Shown piece by piece: positions 17,205 through 25,326 of a DNA stretch of 59,358 nt. The stretch's first letter is position 1. Each line of letters starts with the position of its first letter. The notes beneath the pieces are model-generated. The model was not told the DNA's origin. It saw nothing but the letters and a program-made list of their open reading frames with translations, and searched no databases. The position numbers and the translations under genes were made by a program. The stretch covers positions 1-59,358 of the forward strand of contig CAKVCP010000002.1 of the NCBI GenBank assembly GCA_934725735.1. Reading direction: 5' to 3'. This DNA comes from an uncultured Thermoguttaceae bacterium. GTDB taxonomy: Bacteria > Planctomycetota > Planctomycetia > Pirellulales > Thermoguttaceae.

Positions 17205-17228
17205 AAAGGGCAAAAAAACGCCTTTTTC
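17205..17228 (-). terminator. Terminator-like hairpin in the csrA upstream region
   Basis: AAAAGGGC (17205-17212) pairs with GCCTTTTT (8 bp, one G-U). On the minus strand it is followed by TTTTCTCTTT. It lies downstream of the tandem repeat on that strand and upstream of csrA, so it could end a short RNA. Confidence 0.45.
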
Positions 17229-17291
17229 CAATTTCGACAATCCAGTTTTTCTAATTACATAAAATCTACGGCTTTAAAACCGATCATTTTC

Positions 17292-17367
17292 TCGTCGATT
17301 CTCTCCAACATAGAGAACGTTATGAGTTTTCGTCGATTCTCTCCAACATAGAGAACGTTATGAGTTT
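17292..17367. repeat. Two perfect 38-bp direct repeats in tandem, each with a hairpin
   Basis: Copies at 17292-17329 and 17330-17367 are identical and adjacent, with no spacer. Within each copy TTCTCT and AGAGAA arms form a 6-bp hairpin. On the minus strand the loop and edge read ATGTTGG followed by A, giving a GGA at the loop-stem junction. The minus strand is the csrA sense strand, and the repeat ends about 260 bp upstream of the csrA start. Confidence 0.9.
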
Positions 17368-17810
17368 ACGTCCTTCGACGCCGTCTCGCCAAAGGGAGAG
17401 GCGTCGCGAGTCGCTCGAGTCGTGACCGGTCTTCTAGCCGCGCGCAAACGCTTCCGTACGCAACGCCGCACGAAAGACAACCGCAACAGAACCAAAATCG
17501 TCTCAGCCCGGTTAAAAGAATGAAAAAAAGGAACCTCTCCGCCAAAAAAAGGCTCTCTTGCCCGCCTCTTGTACGACGTGCGACGCAATTGCAACATGTA
17601 ACGATTTTGAGCAACAAAAGAGAAAAACAGGTCGTTTTCAATTTACAAGGTTCTAACTAAAAACTACGCGTCCAACGCGAACAAACATATTACCTATCTT
17701 GTCTTACCGTTACGCGTAACATATTCGTAATATCCGGTTCTGTTTTTTAGAAAAGATAGCTCGCATCGAGTTTTTTTCTAAATTTTCGACTATTTTTTTT
17801 TGCGTATTTA

Positions 17811-17839
17811 TTGAAGGATACGTAATAGAGTAGTAGAAT
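17811..17839 (+). promoter_or_regulatory. Sigma70-like promoter of the lipoprotein gene
   Basis: TTGAAG (17811-17816), 17-bp spacer, TAGAAT (17834-17839). The expected leader is about 95 nt before the GTG start at 17941. Confidence 0.55.
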
Positions 17840-17940
17840 TACGAAAGATAGGTAGACGCGTCTTTCAAAGAACGCGATACGTCTTTTTGCTATACATACG
17901 GATGGATTAGCAAGTGAAAGAACACAAGGGAGACAAAGCT

Positions 17941-19131
17941 GTGGATTTCATGCCAGCACACAACCCAACGGGGACAATCGGAAGTATCTTTTCCAACCCG
18001 ATCCGTCGCGCGCTTCTTCTCGCGGCGATCGGTTTCGTTGGTCTTGGACTTATTGGGTGCCAATCCGGTAAGAACAATTGCGCCAGCTGCCCCTTCAGTC
18101 GCAACAAGGCGGAGATCGACGATATAGAAGAACGCGGCCAGGAGGCTAGCGCCAATTCGTCTAAGGACGTCGGCGAACCGACGGCGCCGAACGTTTCGCA
18201 AACGGTCGAGCCCCTCGATCGCGGTCTCTTTGGCGCCCGACTCTTTAAAAGGTCGAAACCGCGCGCGACGTCTCCTACGCAAGTAGAAAGCGAGTCGTCT
18301 CTTCCCGCTATAGCCGCGACGTCGGAACCTGAGCAGAACGTGCAAAGCGCGTCGTCTGCGGAAACGCCGATCGCGTCGGAATCGCAGAAGACGTTTGACT
18401 CCATGACGCAAAGCGAAGCGTTGGCGAGCGCCGCGAGCGCGTTAAATCAACATTTCCCCAACACAGCCGCCGACGTAGAGGAAGATTCCGTAGAAATTCC
18501 CGAAGCGCCCGCCGCGACAGTTGAATCGTCTCAAGAAGCCCCCGCGACGACGACGCCTCAATATCAGAGCGTCGCCCCTTCCGACGCCTCCGCTTCCGGC
18601 TCGCCCGCGCCCAACCGCCAGCTCGGTTTCGCCCCTTCGGAGTTCGATCACTCCGCGACTTCCAACGCATCGACGCAGCCCGCGCCAAGCGACGGCCCCG
18701 TCCTGACCGACGTTTCTTCCCCTAACGAAGAATCGCAACCCGTTTCCGCAGAGTCCGTAGAGTCGTCCGAATCGACGCCTTCTCCCGCGCCCGTCCAAGA
18801 CGCGTCGACGCCGGTCGAAGAGATTCAGGCCTCCTTGACTTCCCCCGTCGCGATCCCCGATCAAACGGCGTTGCAGGCGGCCTATGCCACCAAACAGCCG
18901 ACGCCGCTCAAGACGTCCACGGCGCCGCGTTACGTTTACAATACGTCTTCAACGTCGCCGCGTCCAACCGCGATTGGCTCGCCGCGCGTCCGTGCCGCGA
19001 ATTCCGCCGTTGCCGCGCGTTCTTCCAACGGAGTCGGCGCGACGACGCGTTTCGTTCCCAACGGTCAGACGTCCAGAATTATCCCCGGCAAGGAACTCGG
19101 AGTCATCGAAATTTCCTCGCAGAACAGATGA
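17941..19131 (+). CDS. Low-complexity lipoprotein of unknown function
   Basis: 396 aa. Start chosen at GTG 17941, which has AGGGAG 8 nt upstream; the GTG nine codons earlier has no such site. A basic-hydrophobic signal (RRALLLAAIGF) leads to the lipobox GLIGC, so Cys40 would be lipidated. Two further cysteines follow directly (NNCASC). The rest is rich in Ala, Ser, Pro, Thr, Glu and Val with no recognisable domain, typical of an extended periplasmic or surface stalk. The C-terminal 90 residues shift to a basic Arg/Thr/Ser composition and end in IPGKELGVIEIS. I do not recognise a family. Confidence 0.75.
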   Translation: MDFMPAHNPTGTIGSIFSNPIRRALLLAAIGFVGLGLIGCQSGKNNCASCPFSRNKAEIDDIEERGQEASANSSKDVGEPTAPNVSQTVEPLDRGLFGARLFKRSKPRATSPTQVESESSLPAIAATSEPEQNVQSASSAETPIASESQKTFDSMTQSEALASAASALNQHFPNTAADVEEDSVEIPEAPAATVESSQEAPATTTPQYQSVAPSDASASGSPAPNRQLGFAPSEFDHSATSNASTQPAPSDGPVLTDVSSPNEESQPVSAESVESSESTPSPAPVQDASTPVEEIQASLTSPVAIPDQTALQAAYATKQPTPLKTSTAPRYVYNTSSTSPRPTAIGSPRVRAANSAVAARSSNGVGATTRFVPNGQTSRIIPGKELGVIEISSQNR

Positions 19132-19163
19132 GATCAGATCGGTTCCTTGGACGTTCCAATAAC

Positions 19164-19200
19164 GAAAGGCGTCGCGCACGAATGCGGCGCCTTTTTTATT
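19164..19200 (+). terminator. Terminator after the lipoprotein gene
   Basis: AAAGGCG-CGC pairs with GCG-CGCCTTT around 19165-19193, followed by TTTTATTATT. Confidence 0.8.
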
Positions 19201-19218
19201 ATTGCGCGTAGGAGTCGA

Positions 19219-19260
19219 TAAAAAATAAACCTTGTTCCCCTCAAATGAGAAACAAGGTTG
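19219..19260 (-). terminator. Terminator after the ferredoxin gene
   Basis: A 9-bp stem AACCTTGTT with AACAAGGTT. On the minus strand it is followed by TATTTTTTAT. It is 45 bp beyond the ferredoxin stop. Confidence 0.8.
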
Positions 19261-19304
19261 TAAGTCAAAGGCAAATATGGCGACGTTCAATCGTCAAAAG
19301 AGAC

Positions 19305-19475
19305 TCATTCGACCGTAATGGCTTCATTCGGGCAGACAGCCGCGCAAGCGCCGCAGCTCGCGCAACCGTCGGCGTCGATCACAGCGCAATCCTCAATCGT
19401 AATAACGCCGCAAGGACATTCGTCAGCGCAAGCGCCGCATCCAACACAAAGTTCTTTATTAACGACAGCAGCCAT
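19305..19475 (-). CDS. Ferredoxin, 2[4Fe-4S] clostridial type
   Basis: 56-aa cytoplasmic electron carrier. Two cluster motifs are visible: CVGCGACADECP at residues 10-21 and CASCGACAAVCP at 38-49, each CxxCxxCxxxCP. An extra CP-C step (CPCGV) follows the first motif. AGGAGG lies 6 nt before the ATG. Such small ferredoxins are typical of anaerobic metabolism and would fit the rubredoxin and iron-sulfur enzymes elsewhere in the window. It is a single-gene unit flanked by its own terminator. Confidence 0.95.
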   Translation of the reverse strand: MAAVVNKELCVGCGACADECPCGVITIEDCAVIDADGCASCGACAAVCPNEAITVE

Positions 19476-19912
19476 TTCAGCCTCCTATTATGAGCGTCGA
19501 CGACAAATCGGACGACGCGCGTAAGAATTTAAATTTAATGTTTCAAATAAATGACGCGAGGCGTTGCGTAAAATTTTTTGAACCGCGTTTCCGCGTCAAC
19601 GTCCATACGATAATACAAACAACTCCCCAAAAAATCAAGAACTGGCGAGAAAAAAAGAGCCGATTTTTTAACATATTCATGAATTAGTATTATCTAATCT
19701 CTTTTCTCTCGCCAAGCGTCGCTTTTTAAAATTATGCGCGTCATGCGTTTTTTCAAGGCGTCTTTTCCGATATCAAAACGTTTTTTCAGTTTTTTGCCCC
19801 TCTACGGCTTTATTTAGCCATTAAAAAAAATAGAATTAGCGCAAACAAAGCCCAGTTTGTTTGATTCAAAAAACTATTTGCGTCAAAGCGCCCCGGCGCG
19901 ATCGAGACTCCA
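19476..19912. other. Intergenic region, about 440 bp
   Basis: AT-rich, with no supported coding region. It contains a large imperfect inverted repeat at 19643-19714 and presumably the promoters for the divergent ferredoxin and GNAT genes. Confidence 0.5.
19643..19714. repeat. Imperfect inverted repeat with 39-nt loop
   Basis: Arms TGGCGAGAAAAAAAGAG (19643-19659) and CTCTTTTCTCTCGCCA (19699-19714) pair over about 16 bp with one mismatch or bulge. The AT-rich loop shows no gene. It may be a small mobile-element relic or a 3'-end structure. Confidence 0.6.
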
Positions 19913-20464
19913 ATGACGACTGATGATGTTACTATAGAAATCCTCAACGAGAACGAAATCGACAGCTCCCTCGACATGAAGCTGCGCGAGTTTCTCATCG
20001 CCATTTTTCCGAACTGGGAAACGGTTTTCCGTAAGCGGCGCGCTTGGCACGACGCGCCTCCCGTCTTCACGACGCTGGCGCGCGACCGCGAGGGGAATAT
20101 CGTCGGACACGTCGCCGTCGTCGAAAGAACGTTGACGACAAACTGGAATTATCGATACCGCGCGGCGAGCGTCCAAGGCGTTTCCGTCGCTCCGGAATAT
20201 CGCAAGACGGGGCTCTCGACGCGACTCCTCGACACGAGCCTCGACGAAGCCCGACGCCGCGGCTATCCTTACGCGATCCTCTTCTGCCGCGAGCCCCTCG
20301 TTCACTTCTATGAAAAAAATTCCTGGCGACTTCCAAACGACTCCATGATTATGTGGCGCGAAAGGGGATTGCCTATTCATATGCAGTCTAACTGCCCCAT
20401 GTATCGCGAACTCGGCGACAAACCTTTCCCCGAAGGCCCCGTCGACGTTCACAATCCTCTATGA
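19913..20464 (+). CDS. GNAT-family N-acetyltransferase
   Basis: 183 aa. The acetyl-CoA-binding region is SVQGVSVAPEYRKTGLSTRLLD (about residues 82-103), matching GNAT motif A with (Q/R)xxGxx(G/S). Upstream strands (HVAVVERTL) and the downstream HFYEKNSWRL segment also fit the fold. The overall pattern is reminiscent of NodA-like acyltransferases, but that is weak. The substrate is unknown. It lies 55 bp before the TlpA-like gene on the same strand and may share its transcript. Confidence 0.8.
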   Translation: MTTDDVTIEILNENEIDSSLDMKLREFLIAIFPNWETVFRKRRAWHDAPPVFTTLARDREGNIVGHVAVVERTLTTNWNYRYRAASVQGVSVAPEYRKTGLSTRLLDTSLDEARRRGYPYAILFCREPLVHFYEKNSWRLPNDSMIMWRERGLPIHMQSNCPMYRELGDKPFPEGPVDVHNPL

Positions 20465-20518
20465 CGATTCCCCAATTCTTCTGTCATCCATCTACACGCG
20501 TAACGTCAAGGAAGCCTC

Positions 20519-21751
20519 ATGCATAAGACTTTCAGCCTAACTCTCCTTCTCCTCGCGACGATTCTTTTGAACGTCGCGCGCGGCGTCGAAAATCTGCCTC
20601 CGAAGTTGGAGGATAACGCCGATAAAGAAGCGATCCTGATTTACCGTCAGGCGCTCGCCGACTGGGCCTCTCAAGGAACCTATTCCCCCGACGAGTTCTG
20701 GGATCGCACCAGCGACGGATTCTACAACGCCGCGAAACGCCTCCTTTCTCTCGACTTGACGAAAGAAGAAGAGCTCCAATACCACCGTGAAATGGCCGGA
20801 ATTCTCGGCAGTTACACCCTCCACGACGCGCTGATCGCGAAAACGCTCGGCGGTCCGCATTACGACGAACTTCTCGAATACGCGTCGGAAGCGAGCGAAG
20901 CCTACGCCGTCGCTCAGGACGAAGAAACGCAAGCCCAAGCGAAGGCGATCTATCTCGCTTACGCGGGGCAACTCTTCAACGTTCGCCTACGACTCGCGAT
21001 CTCCCTTCCGGAAGAAGAGCGGGAAGACGCTTTTGTCTCCCTTGTCGGCGACGTCGTGACCTTCGCGTTGGCGCTCCCCGATTACGGCGCGGACGCCTTC
21101 AAAATCGTTCAAGCGATTCGCGCGATCGACGCGGAACTTGGCGAAGAAGCGATCGACGCGTTATGCGAAGCCTTCGAAGCGTCGGGTAATCCCGCGCTCG
21201 CCAAGCCCGTCGCGGCGCTCAGCGGCGAACGTCGTTACGCCCGACTCCCCGGCTCGGAACTCTACTTCGAAGCGCTCTTTCCCAACGAAAAGGGAGAGTA
21301 CGTCAAGCCGTTCGACCCTGAAGCCGTCAAGGGAAAAGCGTATCTCGTCGAAGTCTGGGCCACGTGGTGCGCGCCTTGCCGTAAAGAAATTCCGCGACTC
21401 AAGGAAGTCTACGACCGTTACCATGACGCGGGCTTCGAAATCTTCGGCTATAGCATCGATTTGAACGACGACGTTCTCCAAAAATTCCTCGTCGACAACG
21501 AGATCCCCTGGCCGGTCGCTTCTCAGAAACATTCGATAGAAGCGGGATACCATGGATTATACGACTACTACTCGATCAAAGGCGTTCCGGAAATGATCCT
21601 CGTCGGACCGGATGGAAAGGTCGTCGAAGTCGATTGCCGCGGATGCAAACTCGCCGACGCCCTCAAAAAGCTCTATCCCGACGTCGAACCTCTCGATTGG
21701 GATCCTCAAACCGATTTCTCTTCTCGCGTTTTCGGCTCCTCCGAAAAATAA
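20519..21751 (+). CDS. Secreted TlpA-like thioredoxin-fold oxidoreductase
   Basis: 410 aa with an N-terminal signal peptide (HKTFSLTLLLLATILLNVARG). Residues about 30-240 are a helical, acidic domain with no recognised family. Residues about 245-390 form a TlpA/ResA-like thioredoxin domain with the redox motif WCAPC at 283-287 and the cis-proline loop IKGVPEMILVGPDGKV. Two more cysteines in VDCRGCK lie near the end of the domain. Such proteins reduce disulfides or apocytochromes outside the cytoplasm. The large N-terminal domain is common in planctomycete and Bacteroidetes homologues. A strong terminator follows. Confidence 0.88.
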   Translation: MHKTFSLTLLLLATILLNVARGVENLPPKLEDNADKEAILIYRQALADWASQGTYSPDEFWDRTSDGFYNAAKRLLSLDLTKEEELQYHREMAGILGSYTLHDALIAKTLGGPHYDELLEYASEASEAYAVAQDEETQAQAKAIYLAYAGQLFNVRLRLAISLPEEEREDAFVSLVGDVVTFALALPDYGADAFKIVQAIRAIDAELGEEAIDALCEAFEASGNPALAKPVAALSGERRYARLPGSELYFEALFPNEKGEYVKPFDPEAVKGKAYLVEVWATWCAPCRKEIPRLKEVYDRYHDAGFEIFGYSIDLNDDVLQKFLVDNEIPWPVASQKHSIEAGYHGLYDYYSIKGVPEMILVGPDGKVVEVDCRGCKLADALKKLYPDVEPLDWDPQTDFSSRVFGSSEK

Positions 21752-21775
21752 TTTTCCCCTCGAACAACGGCGCTT

Positions 21776-21818
21776 GTCAAGGTTCCGAAGCATCCTCCTT
21801 CGGAACCTTTTCCTTTTT
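21776..21818 (+). terminator. Terminator after the TlpA-like gene
   Basis: A 12-bp perfect stem AAGGTTCCGAAG (21779-21790) with CTTCGGAACCTT (21798-21809), followed by TTCCTTTTT. Confidence 0.9.
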
Positions 21819-22004
21819 ATCAAAACGAACGTTATAATCAGAACGTTTTAATAAAAAATTTTTCTTTGTTGAACTCTTTACGCGTTCTTGAATTTTATCT
21901 CCGCAGTCTATATTATAGAATTTAGTAAAAACATACAAAATAAAGAAATTTTACCAACAAATTTTGAAGTAATTTTTAGCCGTTTAGAGAATGAGGAGAA
22001 GGAG

Positions 22005-22949
22005 ATGGAATTTACCGAGGCATACGAAGCGATAACGCAACTAAAAAAGAATATAGGCGCCGTTTTCATAGGCAAAGAGGAAGTCATAGATTTTGCTCTT
22101 GTCGCCTTCTTAGCGGAGGGGCATCTTTTATTAGACGACGTACCGGGAGTCGGCAAAACGCTGCTTGGTCAGGCGTTAGCGCGCAGTCTGGACGCGTCCT
22201 TTTCTCGAATACAATTTACCACCGATCTTTTGCCTTCCGACGTCGTTGGCGGCGACTTTTATCAGCAATCGACGCAAACCTTTCAATTTCTGCGCGGGCC
22301 TATCTTTGCAAACGTTGTCTTAGCGGACGAAGTCAATCGGACTCCTCCGCGCACGCAAAGCGCGACGTTGGAAGCGATGAGCGAACGTCAAGTATCCTCC
22401 GGTGGCCAGACGTATCCTTTGCCGCGTCCTTTCTTTGTGGTCGCGACGGAAAATCCAGTGGAATTCGAAGGCGTTTATCCTCTTCCCGAAAGCCAGCTCG
22501 ACCGTTTTCTCATTAGGCGCTCTATTGGTTATCCTGATCGCGCGTCCGAGTTGAAGATTCTTGACACGCACGGCGAAGGCACGGCGCTCAAAACCCTTAA
22601 ACCGACGCTCACGCTCGACCAGGCGCTCGAACTCCAGGCGAAGACGCTCGAAGTTCGCCTCGACAAAGAAATCGCGAATTATATGCTCGACGTCGTCGAC
22701 GCGACGCGCGACGCGCCTGAACTCGCCGTCGGCGCCAGTCCTCGCGCAACCCTTGCTTTCGCGCGCGCGTTACGCGCCTACGCGCTCGTTCATTCCCGCG
22801 ATTACGTCGTGCCGGACGACGTCAAAGCGCTCGCCGTTCCCGTTTTAGGACATCGCCTCGTTCCGAAAAATTTCCGACGCGAAGAGGCGCGGCGCTTCGT
22901 CGAAGACTTCTTGGAACGCGCCCTCGCTTCTCTCGTCTCTCCTTACTGA
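22005..22949 (+). CDS. MoxR-family AAA+ ATPase
   Basis: 314 aa. Start MEFTEAYEAI is chosen because GAGGAG stands 6 nt before it; 39 in-frame AT-rich codons upstream are not typical of the family. Walker A is DDVPGVGKTLLG (44-55), Walker B VVLADEVNRTPPRTQSATLEAM, then FFVVATENPVEFEGVYPLPESQLDRF and a C-terminal AAA lid with GASPRATLAFARALRAYA. MoxR ATPases remodel or insert cofactors into partner proteins, usually with DUF58 or von Willebrand genes next door. Neither follows here; the next gene is a large unknown protein 110 bp downstream. Confidence 0.92.
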   Translation: MEFTEAYEAITQLKKNIGAVFIGKEEVIDFALVAFLAEGHLLLDDVPGVGKTLLGQALARSLDASFSRIQFTTDLLPSDVVGGDFYQQSTQTFQFLRGPIFANVVLADEVNRTPPRTQSATLEAMSERQVSSGGQTYPLPRPFFVVATENPVEFEGVYPLPESQLDRFLIRRSIGYPDRASELKILDTHGEGTALKTLKPTLTLDQALELQAKTLEVRLDKEIANYMLDVVDATRDAPELAVGASPRATLAFARALRAYALVHSRDYVVPDDVKALAVPVLGHRLVPKNFRREEARRFVEDFLERALASLVSPY

Positions 22950-23059
22950 TCTAACGCTGAACGCGCGTCCTTGCGTCGCGCTTCCAGTTTTCTCGAACGT
23001 CTTTTTCATTACGGAAAGAGCGTCGTTCACTATTGCATCTAAAGAATAAGGTCAGCGTT

Positions 23060-25306
23060 ATGTCAAATCAAGAAACCGCCATTATTGTCGTCTCTGGGAA
23101 GATCCTCGACAATCCTTTTGATTTAGGCGTCGTCGACAGCCTCCGCGTCGCCGTTGAACGCGAATTGACGACCCGCGATATCCTCGTCGTCAAACGCGTC
23201 GTCACTCTTGCGCCGCAACATTCTGCGGCAGCCCCCGCTTTCCTTCTCGCGGGCTTCGACGTCGCCCCTGCGGACGACGAAGACATGCAGGCTGCGGCGC
23301 TCCTCGTCTCCGCAGTCTCTCAGTCTGGCGGCCCGACAAACGTCGCCGTCGCGTTAGGCCAAGAAGAGCCGATCGCGCTGCTGAGACTCCTCGCCGGACG
23401 CGTCGGAAGATTCCTCATCACCGCGTCTCAGATCTCCGAGGAATTAGGTCGTAATATCGAGGGGCTTATGCCTTTGCGCAATCTCCTCTCCAAAGAGGGC
23501 GTCAACTATTCGGGGATGGTTCGTCAGAACTGGAGCGCCCCCGACGTCTCCCCCGCCCCGCAACCGACCGCCCCCGAGAAGACGCAAGACGAGCAACTCG
23601 ACGAGCTCACGCAATCCCCCGAAGAACTTGCGACGCTTTGCGAAACGCAAGAGCCCGACCTCGAAGAACTCCTTCGCGAAAGCTCCTGGGAATGGAACGC
23701 GTATCTTGAAGAGTTCGTCCTCGACAACGGCAAAAAATGCTCCGCCAGACTCGCGGTTGAAAGGGTCGGTTTGCAGTTTCCCGGCCTCGAGGAATTGTAT
23801 CAAAAGAAACGCAACGTTTTTCGCAAGCTTCTCCAATCGTCCCTGCGTCTCGTCGGCGACGATTCCATGAACGCCTTCTGGCTCTATCATGAATCGCATC
23901 CGGATATGCGTCCGATCGACGGAGAATCGATCAAAAATCTCAGCATCGGCGCCGAGGTCGAGAAAACGAGCGTTCCCCTTATATACGACGCGCCCCCCAC
24001 TTTCTCCTCGCTCGCCGCCCAAGCGGACACGCTAAGGCAGTATTGCGAATGGAGTAGTCAACGAATCAAGCTTCTGCAATACGGTGCGGAATATCGCGCG
24101 GAAATCAGCGCGAAGGATCAAGAACTCAGAGAATTGAAGGATTTTACGGGGCCCTCCTTTATCTGGGTGATTAAGGAAAGCGCTTTGAAGACGCTGACAA
24201 GCGAAGAGTTTTCGGACGCGGGGAGGAGATACAAGGCGCTTCAAAGCGCGTTGGAGCTCCTCGCGCAAATGGAAGAAGAAAAAGCGACGGATTTGAGCGG
24301 TTCGCTCGTCTTCGACGCGTTGCAATTCGCCGCAGACGCGCAGTGCTCCGTCAAAAACTTTTTGCAAGAGAAAGAGCTCTCCATTGGAAAATGCCCCGTC
24401 CAAAGAGAGTCGTTCTCCCTTATCTCGTCGACGCGACGAGAACGTTTCCCGACGCGCTACCTTCAACATAGCAGGCTTGAAGATCGTCTCACGCCGGACG
24501 AAGTGAACGCGCTTTCCTTAAAAGGCGGAGAACTTCTGCACGAGTATCGCGTAGCGGTCGCGCGCGAAAGCGAGCTCAAGAGTCTCGAGAAGGAGTTGCT
24601 AGGGCACGTCGGACAAATCTCGAACGCGGCGCTCGAAACCGACGCCGACCTCAAAAAATACAACGGCGCTTGGCAGGCCGTCGTCGAGACGACGACGAAA
24701 ATGTGCCGCGACTTCAAGGAACCGCCTAGCTCCTTGCGTCTGCGCGCGGCGCTCGAAGATCTTCTCGATCAAATCCCGGACGATCTCGAAACTACGGACG
24801 AATTCTCCCTCGTCGTTCAGAATATCGAGCTAGCTCAGCAGGACAAGAAAAACGCCGAGATTGCCAACGCGTCTCAAGGCGAAAAGCTTAGCCCCGAGGT
24901 TCAGGCCGTGCGCTCGCATTACCATGGCGCGAAAGCGGTTTTCCTCGGCGGCAGGCCCGTTGAACATCTCCGCTCGCGACTTGCGTCTAAGCTCAATATC
25001 GATCTGATTTGGCCCGAGACGAGTCACGGCGACTCCCTTGACAGGCTCAGCGGATACGTGAAAGACCCCGACGTCAAGCTCTTCCTCGTTTATATCCCGT
25101 GGTGCAGTCATAAGCACTCCCTCGATTTTGCGGATATCGTCAAGAAGAATTTCAAAGATTTCGTCAGAATTCGCAAGGGTACCAGTCCCGAGACGATCGC
25201 GAATGCGATTTGCGCTCAAGTGTCAATGTCGGACGACGATATTTTCCTCGACGCGCTGGATCATCCGCAAAAATTCGTCGGCGAAGAAGCCAAATATGTT
25301 GAATAA
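23060..25306 (+). CDS. Large protein of unknown function with DUF2325-like C-terminus
   Basis: 748 aa from MSNQETAI, preceded by AAGG at a fair distance. No signal peptide or membrane helix, so cytoplasmic. Residues 1-140 form an alpha/beta region starting with a hydrophobic strand. A Pro/Glu/Gln linker follows at about 150-185. About 185-630 is mostly helical, charged and partly coiled-coil-like. The last 115 residues resemble DUF2325: KAVFLGGRPVEHLRSRL, then a strand LFLVYIPWCSHKHSLD with the CSH motif, then FVRIRKG. The function is unknown. It lies between moxR and tetR with only 20 bp to tetR, so it is likely co-transcribed with the regulator. Confidence 0.8.
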   Translation: MSNQETAIIVVSGKILDNPFDLGVVDSLRVAVERELTTRDILVVKRVVTLAPQHSAAAPAFLLAGFDVAPADDEDMQAAALLVSAVSQSGGPTNVAVALGQEEPIALLRLLAGRVGRFLITASQISEELGRNIEGLMPLRNLLSKEGVNYSGMVRQNWSAPDVSPAPQPTAPEKTQDEQLDELTQSPEELATLCETQEPDLEELLRESSWEWNAYLEEFVLDNGKKCSARLAVERVGLQFPGLEELYQKKRNVFRKLLQSSLRLVGDDSMNAFWLYHESHPDMRPIDGESIKNLSIGAEVEKTSVPLIYDAPPTFSSLAAQADTLRQYCEWSSQRIKLLQYGAEYRAEISAKDQELRELKDFTGPSFIWVIKESALKTLTSEEFSDAGRRYKALQSALELLAQMEEEKATDLSGSLVFDALQFAADAQCSVKNFLQEKELSIGKCPVQRESFSLISSTRRERFPTRYLQHSRLEDRLTPDEVNALSLKGGELLHEYRVAVARESELKSLEKELLGHVGQISNAALETDADLKKYNGAWQAVVETTTKMCRDFKEPPSSLRLRAALEDLLDQIPDDLETTDEFSLVVQNIELAQQDKKNAEIANASQGEKLSPEVQAVRSHYHGAKAVFLGGRPVEHLRSRLASKLNIDLIWPETSHGDSLDRLSGYVKDPDVKLFLVYIPWCSHKHSLDFADIVKKNFKDFVRIRKGTSPETIANAICAQVSMSDDDIFLDALDHPQKFVGEEAKYVE

Positions 25307-25326
25307 TCTCGACGCGGAGTGGAATC

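Larger units (their letters stand above)
17031..17940. other. Long non-coding region between csrA and the lipoprotein gene
   Basis: About 900 bp with no supported coding region. It contains a 38-bp tandem repeat (17292-17367), a terminator-like hairpin (17205-17228) and a sigma70-like promoter for the lipoprotein gene (17811-17839). The right half is AT-rich with T-tracts. Two Cys- and Arg-rich frames on the minus strand here lack ribosome-binding sites and are not called. Confidence 0.6.

Noticed and set aside
17292..17367. CRISPR array
   Set aside because: The two 38-bp repeats are directly adjacent with no spacer, and there are only two copies and no cas genes.
17358..17641. Cys/Leu-rich frames on the minus strand upstream of csrA
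   Set aside because: No ribosome-binding site, unusual composition and no family; the region better fits non-coding DNA.
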